Assembly (NCBI GenBank): GCA_030673265.1
Contig: DAOVJK010000131.1
Span: 1-7,990, forward strand
Reading direction: 5' to 3'
Length of the DNA stretch: 7,990 bases
From: Pseudomonadota bacterium
GTDB taxonomy: Bacteria > Desulfobacterota > Desulfobulbia > Desulfobulbales > JAGXFP01
Below are positions 1-5,398 of the stretch, piece after piece. The notes beneath the pieces were generated by a model, which was not told the origin of the DNA, did not search any database, and worked only from the letters and a program-made list of their open reading frames with translations. Each line of letters begins with the position of its first letter. Within the stretch, counting starts at the first letter, position 1. The position numbers and the translations under genes were made by a program.

Positions 1-1
1 A

Positions 2-1165
2 ATCCCCCTCTGGATGAAAGAGATTGTTGCCGATTGCGCCATGCAGGATGCCTCTTATGGCTATTGCCCGACCAAGGGGATCTTGACGACCCGAGAGTTT
101 ATTGCCGATGAGGTCAATAAAAGGGGTGGTGTCCAGATCAGTCCGGAGGATATTATTTTCTTCAATGGCCTTGGCGATGCCATCAACAAGATCTTTAATT
201 TGCTGAAGCGGACGGCCCGGGTAGTTGTGCCGTCGCCCAGTTATACCACGCATTCTTCGGCTGAAGCTGCCCATGCCGGTGATCGGCCGGTTACCTATCG
301 ACTTGATCCTGATAATAATTGGTATCCTGACCTCGGTGATCTGGAGAGGCGGATCAAATACAACCCGGCGGTGGCCGGGATCCTGATCATCAACCCCGAT
401 AATCCTACCGGCGCCGTCTATCCCGAAGAGATTTTGCGGGGCATGGTTGCCCTGGCCGAGAAATATCGACTCTTCATCATCTGTGATGAAGTTTATCAGA
501 ATATTATCTACAACGGCACCAGTACCAAACCGCTTTCCGCTGTAATTGGTGATGTTCCGGCGCTCTGTATGCGCGGGATCTCAAAAGAGATGCCCTGGCC
601 CGGTTCCCGCTGCGGCTGGATTGAGGTTTATAACGGCGATAAAGACGAAATGTTCCAGCGCTATGTGGCTTCGATCCTTAATGCTAAAATGCTGGAAGTC
701 TGTTCGACGACTTTGCCGCAGATGGCCTTGCCCAGGGTTGTCAGTCACCCGGAATACTCAGGGTATCTCAAAGAGCGGATCATGCGTTATGAGAAGTATT
801 CCAATATCGCCTACGATTATCTCAAAAACATTGATGGCCTGATTGCCAACCGGACCAACGGCGCGTTTTATATGAGTATTGCTTTTAGGGACGGGGTCTT
901 GAATGACCGCCAGACCCTGGCCATCGAAAACGATCAGGTCCGTAGCCATGTCGAAGGGTTGGTTAATCAGCCCGGAGTAGAGTTTGATAAGAGATTTGTC
1001 TATTATCTACTCGGTGCTACCGGGATCTGTGTTGTGCCGCTTTCTTCTTTTGCCACCACAATGCAGGGCTTCAGGACCACTATTCTTGAGAAAAATGAAG
1101 AGCAGTTTCGGATGATTTTCCAGAAAATGGCTGATTCTATAGAGAAGTATATTAGCTCTACTTAA
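2..1165 (+). CDS. PLP-dependent class I/II aminotransferase, 5' end cut by window
   Basis: This is a fold-type I pyridoxal-phosphate aminotransferase, a cytosolic enzyme that moves an amino group between an amino acid and a 2-oxo acid. The frame is open to the window edge (reading I-P-L-W before the first Met at 14), so the true start lies outside; roughly 40-55 N-terminal residues are probably missing. Numbering from the Met at 14, the visible family marks are the substrate/PLP motif NPDNPTG (127-133), the DEVY motif with the PLP-ring aspartate (D158-Y161), and the Schiff-base lysine in GISKEMPWPGSR (K191, with phosphate-contacting R199). GFRTTIL near the C-terminus probably carries the carboxylate-binding arginine. 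All catalytic residues expected in this part are present, so it looks functional. Substrate specificity cannot be read from the sequence; aspartate, alanine or aromatic substrates are all possible. It ends in TAA, followed 43 bases later by its own terminator, so it is not co-transcribed with grpE. Confidence 0.93.
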   Translation: MPLWMKEIVADCAMQDASYGYCPTKGILTTREFIADEVNKRGGVQISPEDIIFFNGLGDAINKIFNLLKRTARVVVPSPSYTTHSSAEAAHAGDRPVTYRLDPDNNWYPDLGDLERRIKYNPAVAGILIINPDNPTGAVYPEEILRGMVALAEKYRLFIICDEVYQNIIYNGTSTKPLSAVIGDVPALCMRGISKEMPWPGSRCGWIEVYNGDKDEMFQRYVASILNAKMLEVCSTTLPQMALPRVVSHPEYSGYLKERIMRYEKYSNIAYDYLKNIDGLIANRTNGAFYMSIAFRDGVLNDRQTLAIENDQVRSHVEGLVNQPGVEFDKRFVYYLLGATGICVVPLSSFATTMQGFRTTILEKNEEQFRMIFQKMADSIEKYISST

Positions 1166-1208
1166 TTTTAGGGTTTTCGCTTATCTGGATCTAATGGTTT
1201 GTTCATTT

Positions 1209-1266
1209 ACACCCCGTTGTTTCTGCGCTGTTTTTTAGCGGTGAAAGCAAAGGGGTGTTTTGTTTA
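1209..1266 (+). terminator. Intrinsic terminator of the aminotransferase gene
   Basis: A long interrupted hairpin: ACACCCC (1209-1215) pairs perfectly with GGGGTGT (1252-1258). Inside it TTG-TTTC (1217-1223) pairs with GAAA-CAA around one bulged G at 1247, and CGCT (1226-1229) pairs with AGCG (1237-1240) around a T-rich loop. It is followed by TTT-G-TTT (1259-1265). It isolates the aminotransferase from grpE. Confidence 0.85.
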
Positions 1267-1319
1267 TTCCTGGCTGAGTAAATTCTGGCTCCCCCATCGA
1301 CTGCTACTACCGTAGTCAG

Positions 1320-1335
1320 TATCTCGCTATCTCGC
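1320..1335 (+). repeat. Tandem 8-base direct repeat upstream of grpE
   Basis: TATCTCGC occurs twice head to tail with no spacer, about 30 bases upstream of the candidate grpE promoter -35 box, and is followed by seven A. It could be a protein-binding site or chance. The rest of the 350-base gap 1166-1515 holds the aminotransferase terminator, the candidate promoter and a small hairpin; I see no gene in it. Confidence 0.45.
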
Positions 1336-1365
1336 AAAAAAATATCCAGAATTGCTTGTCATCTG

Positions 1366-1395
1366 CTTGACATGGGGGGGGAGCATCCTTACTTT
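1366..1395 (+). promoter_or_regulatory. Candidate grpE-dnaK promoter with a G8 spacer tract
   Basis: TTGACA at 1367-1372 is a perfect sigma-70 -35 hexamer. With a 17-base spacer the -10 would be TACTTT (1390-1395), a weak 3/6 match. Read instead as a heat-shock (sigma-32) promoter, CTTGACA (1366-1372) is 6/7 to CTTGAAA and is followed after 14 bases by CCTTACTT (1387-1394), a partial match to CCCCATNT at the family spacing. Given that the next genes are grpE and dnaK, a heat-shock promoter is plausible. The spacer begins with eight consecutive G (1374-1381). No CIRCE repeat (TTAGCACTC-N9-GAGTGCTAA) is visible. The leader would be about 115 bases. The promoter assignment is inference; the -35 match is direct. 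Confidence 0.45.
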
Positions 1396-1479
1396 TGCTG
1401 ACGGTTACGACTGCAAAATAGTTAAACACGCAAGAAAAGAACATTGAGCCGGTTTGTTCGGGCTAAACGGATAATATCC

Positions 1480-1496
1480 CGCCTGCAGGTCAGGCG
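1480..1496 (+). other. Small hairpin just upstream of the grpE ribosome binding site
   Basis: CGCCTG (1480-1485) and CAGGCG (1491-1496) form a perfect 6-bp stem with a 5-base loop, ending 8 bases before the Shine-Dalgarno AGGAGA (1505-1510). The CCTG of its left arm could instead pair with CAGG at 1504-1507, which overlaps the Shine-Dalgarno. Any effect on translation is inference. Confidence 0.45.
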
Positions 1497-1515
1497 CTAA
1501 CTTCAGGAGAGCGTT

Positions 1516-2091
1516 GTGGGGAAAGAGAAAAAAATCTCAGAAGAGATAGACGCTGAAGTCGAGCAGACCGAGGCTGGTGAAGAGACTGAGCCTGCGGTTG
1601 ATGCCGAGTCACCAGAAGCTATGGCTGCGGCCTTAGAGCAGGCCCATGAAGAAGTCAGAGAAGCCCAGGATAAATTGCTCAGGGTTGCTGCTGATTTTGA
1701 GAATCAGAAGAAGAGATTGCAGCGCGAAAAAGAAACGTCTCTTAAGTACGCTGAAGAAAACATTATCAGGGAGATTCTTCCCTCGCTTGATAATCTCGAA
1801 AGGGCCGTGAATCAGGACCATAATAGCGAGGATTTTGGCAATCAACTTCTGGAAGGTGTGCAACTCACCATCAAGGGGTTGATGGCGGCACTGGAAAAGG
1901 TTGGTCTTACACCCTTGGCGAGTGTAGGGGAGCCGTTTGACCCCAATTTCCACGAAGCACTGGTCATGGAGGCTAGTAAGGATGTGCCGGAACAAAGAGT
2001 CATCCAGGAGTTTGAGAGAGGCTACATGTTAAAAGATCGGCTGCTGCGTGCGGCCAAGGTCGTCGTGTCCAAAGGGGATGTCGAGGAGTGA
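1516..2091 (+). CDS. grpE: GrpE, nucleotide exchange factor of DnaK
   Basis: GrpE drives ADP release from DnaK in the cytosolic Hsp70 cycle. The 191-residue length is normal for the family. Residues 1-35 are acidic and probably disordered. Residues about 36-95 form the long charged helix (heptad-like, with LLRVAADFENQKKR at 54-67) that dimerises. The four-helix segment follows, with LPSLDNLERA at 88-97. The C-terminal beta domain carries the signatures GEPFDPNFHEAL (138-149) and GYMLKDRLLRAAKVVVSK (169-186), which contact the DnaK nucleotide-binding domain. The start is GTG at 1516, chosen because AGGAGA (1505-1510) sits 5 bases upstream and the N-terminus has normal length. dnaK follows after 79 bases with no terminator between, so the two are probably one transcript. 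hrcA is not upstream; an aminotransferase with its own terminator is. Nothing is missing from the conserved core. Confidence 0.97.
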   Translation: MGKEKKISEEIDAEVEQTEAGEETEPAVDAESPEAMAAALEQAHEEVREAQDKLLRVAADFENQKKRLQREKETSLKYAEENIIREILPSLDNLERAVNQDHNSEDFGNQLLEGVQLTIKGLMAALEKVGLTPLASVGEPFDPNFHEALVMEASKDVPEQRVIQEFERGYMLKDRLLRAAKVVVSKGDVEE

Positions 2092-2104
2092 TTAAGGTTA
2101 TTTT

Positions 2105-2118
2105 GCTGCGAAAGCAGT
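2105..2118 (+). other. GAAA-tetraloop hairpin between grpE and dnaK
   Basis: CTGC (2106-2109), a GAAA tetraloop and GCAG (2114-2117), closed by a G-T pair, form a short GNRA-capped hairpin in the 79-base grpE-dnaK spacer. It has no T tract, so it is not a terminator. It could be an mRNA processing or stability element, or chance. I see no convincing separate dnaK promoter in this spacer. Confidence 0.35.
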
Positions 2119-2170
2119 TCTTATACGTAATAAAGAGAATTACCCCAAGTTTTTTATAGGAGATAGGATA

Positions 2171-4081
2171 ATGGGAAAAATTATAGGCATAGATCTGGGA
2201 ACCACCAATTCCTGTGTTTCGGTAATGGAAGGCAGTGACCCTAAAGTTATAACCAACGTTGAAGGTAATCGTACCACCCCTTCGGTTGTTGCATTTTCCG
2301 ATGGTGGTGAGCGGTTGGTTGGTCAGGTTGCCAAGCGGCAGGCGGTCACCAATCCGACCAAAACTCTGTTCGCGATCAAGCGTTTGATTGGCCGCAAATT
2401 TAGTGACGCAGAGGTTAAGAAGAGTATTGAGGTAAGCCCTTTTAAGATTGTCAAGGGCAAGGATAACGATGCCGTGGTCGAGGTAGACGATAAATCGTAT
2501 TCCTCTCCCGAGATTTCGGCCATGATCCTTACCAAAATGAAACAGACCGCCGAGGAATACTTGGGCGAGGAAGTCACCGACGCGGTCATCACCGTGCCGG
2601 CATATTTTAATGACAGCCAGCGTCAGGCTACTAAAGATGCCGGTAAGATCGCCGGGCTACACGTTCAGCGGATCATCAACGAGCCCACCGCGGCCGCTCT
2701 TGCCTACGGGCTGGACAAGAAGGGCGAAGAGAAAATCGCGGTATTCGATCTGGGCGGTGGTACCTTCGATGTCTCGGTGCTGGAGATCGGTGACGGGGTC
2801 TTCGAGGTCAAAGCGACTAATGGCGATACCTTCCTGGGCGGCGAGGACTTCGATATGAGGATCGTCAACTGGCTGGCCGATGAGTTCAAGCGTGATCAGG
2901 GTATCGATCTGCGTCAGGATAACATGGCTCTCCAGCGTCTCAAGGAAGAGGCTGAAAAGGCCAAGATGGAGCTTTCCACCGCCATGGAGACCGACATCAA
3001 CCTGCCTTTTATCACCGCGGATGCTTCCGGTCCCAAGCATCTTAACATCAAGATGAGCCGGGCCAAGCTGGAAAGCCTGGTTGGGGATCTGATCGAGCGG
3101 ACTGCCGGGCCTTGTCTGACCGCTATGAAGGATGCCGGACTTTCGGCATCCGATATCGATGAGGTAATTCTAGTCGGCGGCATGAGCAGAATGCCCAAGG
3201 TCCAGGAGAAGGTAAAAGAGATCTTTGGCAAGGAAGCCCATAAGGGAGTTAATCCAGATGAAGTTGTGGCAATCGGTGCCGCGATCCAGGGCGGGGTGCT
3301 CAGGGGTGATGTTAAAGATGTTTTACTCCTTGATGTTACGCCTCTGTCCCTCGGTATTGAGACCCTCGGCGGGGTTTGCACCAAGTTGATTGAGAAAAAT
3401 ACCACCATTCCGACCAAGAAGAGCCAGACCTTCTCGACGGCCGCTGACAACCAGCCGGCGGTTTCCATCCACGTTCTTCAGGGTGAGCGGGAAATGGCTG
3501 GTGGCAACAAATCAATTGGCCGGTTTGAGCTGGCTGAGATTCCGCCGGCGCCGCGGGGTGTCCCGCAGATTGAGGTATCATTCGATCTTGATGCCAACGG
3601 CATCCTCCACGTCTCGGCCAAAGACCTTGGTACCGGTAAGGAGCAGTCCATCAAGATTACTGCTTCCAGCGGCCTTTCTGAGGAAGAGATTAATAAGATG
3701 CAGCAGGATGCCGAAGCCCATGCTGACGAGGACAAGAAGCGTAAGGAGTTGGTTGAGGCCCGAAACCAGGCGGATTCTATGATCTACGCTACCGAGAAGA
3801 GCCTCACTGAGCTTGGCGATAAGGTTGATGCCGAGACCAAGACCAATGTCGAGAAAGAGATTGAGTCCCTCAAGAAAACCATGGAAGGTGAAGATGCCGA
3901 GGCCATTAAAGCCGGTCTTGAGTCACTGACCCAGGCGTCCCATAAACTTGCGGAGATGATGTACTCGCAGGCTTCCGCAGAGCAGCCCGAGGGTGCCGCA
4001 CCAGATACGGACAAAGCCTCGGACAAGAAAGATGATGATGATGATGATGTGGTCGATGCTGATTATGAGGAAGTAAAGTAG
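2171..4081 (+). CDS. dnaK: DnaK (Hsp70) molecular chaperone
   Basis: DnaK is the ATP-driven Hsp70 that binds exposed hydrophobic peptides and folds them with DnaJ and GrpE in the cytosol. At 636 residues it has the usual bacterial length. The nucleotide-binding domain (about 1-382) shows the phosphate-1 loop IGIDLGTTNS (5-14), catalytic K70, E171 in NEPTAAALAYG, the phosphate-2 loop DLGGGTFD (193-200, with T198 matching the autophosphorylated Thr of E. coli DnaK) and the adenosine motif VGGMSRMPKV (335-344). The linker VLLLDVTPLSLGIE (384-397) leads into the substrate-binding beta domain (to about 500) and helical lid (to about 600). The tail is acidic, with six Asp encoded by GAT x6 (4031-4048), and ends in the conserved DADYEEVK. 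The start is well supported: AGGAGA (2158-2163) lies 7 bases upstream and the N-terminus matches the family. It is second in the operon after grpE; dnaJ does not follow, and a strong terminator does. Heat-shock control from the region upstream of grpE is likely. Confidence 0.99.
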   Translation: MGKIIGIDLGTTNSCVSVMEGSDPKVITNVEGNRTTPSVVAFSDGGERLVGQVAKRQAVTNPTKTLFAIKRLIGRKFSDAEVKKSIEVSPFKIVKGKDNDAVVEVDDKSYSSPEISAMILTKMKQTAEEYLGEEVTDAVITVPAYFNDSQRQATKDAGKIAGLHVQRIINEPTAAALAYGLDKKGEEKIAVFDLGGGTFDVSVLEIGDGVFEVKATNGDTFLGGEDFDMRIVNWLADEFKRDQGIDLRQDNMALQRLKEEAEKAKMELSTAMETDINLPFITADASGPKHLNIKMSRAKLESLVGDLIERTAGPCLTAMKDAGLSASDIDEVILVGGMSRMPKVQEKVKEIFGKEAHKGVNPDEVVAIGAAIQGGVLRGDVKDVLLLDVTPLSLGIETLGGVCTKLIEKNTTIPTKKSQTFSTAADNQPAVSIHVLQGEREMAGGNKSIGRFELAEIPPAPRGVPQIEVSFDLDANGILHVSAKDLGTGKEQSIKITASSGLSEEEINKMQQDAEAHADEDKKRKELVEARNQADSMIYATEKSLTELGDKVDAETKTNVEKEIESLKKTMEGEDAEAIKAGLESLTQASHKLAEMMYSQASAEQPEGAAPDTDKASDKKDDDDDDVVDADYEEVK

Positions 4082-4108
4082 CTCTATTTTAGTTACAATT
4101 AAAGTAGG

Positions 4109-4151
4109 AAGGGGGTGCAGAAAAAGGTTGTCTGCGCCCCCCTTTTTTTTT
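4109..4151 (+). terminator. Intrinsic terminator of the grpE-dnaK operon
   Basis: GGGGGTGCAGA (4111-4121) pairs with TCTGCGCCCCC (4131-4141), 11 bp including one T-G wobble, with a 9-base loop. It is followed by nine T (4143-4151). It lies 29 bases after the dnaK stop and closes the chaperone operon before trpS. Confidence 0.94.
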
Positions 4152-4300
4152 AACATGCGACCCCTGTTCCTGTCGGCGGTGCGTAGCTCATTAAGAGAGA
4201 GCTTATCGCAAGACCAACTGTCGGTAGCTGGGAAGCGAAATATGCATCACATCCTAATTTAATTATGGAGTGTTCGGGGTAACCCGACCAAGACAATAGT
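4152..4300 (+). other. trpS: trpS upstream region, possibly structured leader
   Basis: This 149-base stretch between the dnaK terminator and trpS holds no ORF. AGCTC (4185-4189) can pair with GAGCT (4199-4203) around a 9-base loop. The same right arm can instead form a longer stem, 4200-4208 with 4222-4229 (7 Watson-Crick pairs, one wobble, one bulged T), so two exclusive folds share 4200-4203. It does not match any riboswitch or T-box consensus I can recall (no T-box antiterminator GGTGG motif). I could not identify a convincing trpS promoter here. Regulatory function is inference. Confidence 0.4.
4267..4300 (+). promoter_or_regulatory. trpS: Unusual trpS ribosome binding region with GTAA hairpin
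   Basis: No normal Shine-Dalgarno lies 5-10 bases before the trpS ATG; the nearest bases are CCAAGACAATAGT. The only good candidate is GGAG (4267-4270), 30 bases upstream. Between it and the start is a perfect hairpin, TCGGG-GTAA-CCCGA (4274-4287), a 5-bp stem with a GNRA-type loop. Folding would remove 14 bases and bring GGAG to an effective 16 bases, still long. The start itself is firm from the protein N-terminus. Confidence 0.5.
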
Positions 4301-5266
4301 ATGAGAATATTATCCGGCATCCAGCCATCCGGGAAGCTGCATATTGGTAATTATTTCGGCATGATGCAACCAATGATTGCGAGCGTCGGCTCCAGTGATC
4401 TTTATGCTTTTATTGTCGATCTGCATGCCATGACTTCGGTTCATGACCGGGACCTGCTGGCCCAGGGCACCCTTGGCGCCGCTTCTGACTTTCTGGCTTT
4501 GGGGCTTGATTCCGACAAGTGTGTTTTCTGGGTCCAGAGTGATGTGCCCGAGGTTACGGAATTGGCTTGGGTTCTGTCCACCCTGACCCCGATGGGCCTT
4601 CTCGAACGTTGCCATTCGTACAAGGACAAAGTGGCCAAAGGTATTGCTGCCAGCCACGGCCTGTTTGCCTATCCGGTCCTGATGGCGGCCGATATTCTGC
4701 TTTATCAGGCCGAGAAAGTTCCGGTGGGTAAGGACCAGAAACAGCATGTTGAGGTGGCCCGCGATATTGCCATCAAGTTCAATAACAACTTCGGCGAGAC
4801 CTTTACCATCCCGGAACCGGTGATCAGTAAGGATCTGGCTACCGTTCCCGGGTTGGATGGCCAGAAGATGTCGAAATCCTACGGAAATACCATTGGTATA
4901 TTTCTTGACGATAAAGCACTTAAAAAAAGGGTCATGGCCATAACCACCGATGCCACGCCGGTGGACGACCCCAAAGATCCAGACAACTGTAACCTGTTTA
5001 ATATTTTTAAACTCTTTGCGTCACCGGATCGACTTAAAGAAATCCATGGTCTTTATGTCAATGGCGGTGCTATGTACGGCAAGATCAAGCTGGAACTGGT
5101 CGATCTTATCTGGGATTATTTTAAGGATGCCAGGGAGGCGAGAGCCAGGCTTGAGGACGATAAGGCCTACGTGCGGGAGGTATTGGCCAAAGGCGCGGTC
5201 AAGGCCCGCGAGAAGGCAACTGTGACCCTTGAACTGGTCAGGGATCGGGTCGGGTTTAACTACTGA
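4301..5266 (+). CDS. trpS: Tryptophanyl-tRNA synthetase
   Basis: This class Ic synthetase charges tRNA-Trp with tryptophan using ATP, as a cytosolic dimer. It has 321 residues, typical for bacterial TrpRS. The N-terminus MRILSGIQPSGKLHIGNYFG carries the HIGH-type motif HIGN (14-17). Next come LMAADILLY (127-135), VPVGKDQKQHVE (140-151) and the ATP-binding KMSKS (189-193), then the alpha-helical anticodon-binding region. All signature motifs are intact. The ATG at 4301 is fixed by the canonical family N-terminus, and an in-frame TAA occurs at 4280-4282. The gene stands alone: terminators bound it on both sides, and the next gene is convergent. Its translation start lacks a close Shine-Dalgarno, which is unusual for a housekeeping gene. 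Codon use resembles that of dnaK. Confidence 0.98.
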   Translation: MRILSGIQPSGKLHIGNYFGMMQPMIASVGSSDLYAFIVDLHAMTSVHDRDLLAQGTLGAASDFLALGLDSDKCVFWVQSDVPEVTELAWVLSTLTPMGLLERCHSYKDKVAKGIAASHGLFAYPVLMAADILLYQAEKVPVGKDQKQHVEVARDIAIKFNNNFGETFTIPEPVISKDLATVPGLDGQKMSKSYGNTIGIFLDDKALKKRVMAITTDATPVDDPKDPDNCNLFNIFKLFASPDRLKEIHGLYVNGGAMYGKIKLELVDLIWDYFKDAREARARLEDDKAYVREVLAKGAVKAREKATVTLELVRDRVGFNY

Positions 5267-5293
5267 TCTCACCGTGCATGAATAGTAAATAGC

Positions 5294-5327
5294 AAAGGGC
5301 CGGTCTATGTAGACCGGCCCTTTTTTT
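5294..5327 (+). terminator. Intrinsic terminator of trpS, possibly bidirectional
   Basis: AAAGGGCCGGTCT (5294-5306) pairs perfectly with AGACCGGCCCTTT (5311-5323) around the four-base loop ATGT, and seven T (5321-5327) follow. It is 27 bases after the trpS stop. On the - strand the same stem is followed by TTTGCTATTT, so it may also end the convergent sulP transcript, more weakly; no other terminator is visible after sulP. Confidence 0.95.
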
Positions 5328-5398
5328 GATGGCATCATCGATTCAATCGAGTTGTTCTCTGCTGTATTGTGATCCCACAAGTACTATTTCAAGTTACT

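Noticed and set aside
1470..1475. GATAAT as an alternative grpE -10 box
   Set aside because: It is 5/6 to consensus, but no -35 hexamer lies at 16-18 bases; TTGAGC is 20 bases away.
1166..1515. CIRCE operator upstream of grpE
   Set aside because: No TTAGCACTC or GAGTGCTAA arm is present in this gap.
2914..3468. 184-codon antisense open frame within dnaK
   Set aside because: Shadow of the strongly conserved dnaK coding frame; Ser/Pro/Arg-rich composition with no family features.
4176..4235. tRNA-like sequence GCGTAGCTCATTAAGAGAGAGC before trpS
   Set aside because: The D-arm-like piece is suggestive, but no 7-bp acceptor stem, proper anticodon arm or GGTTCGA T-loop follows.
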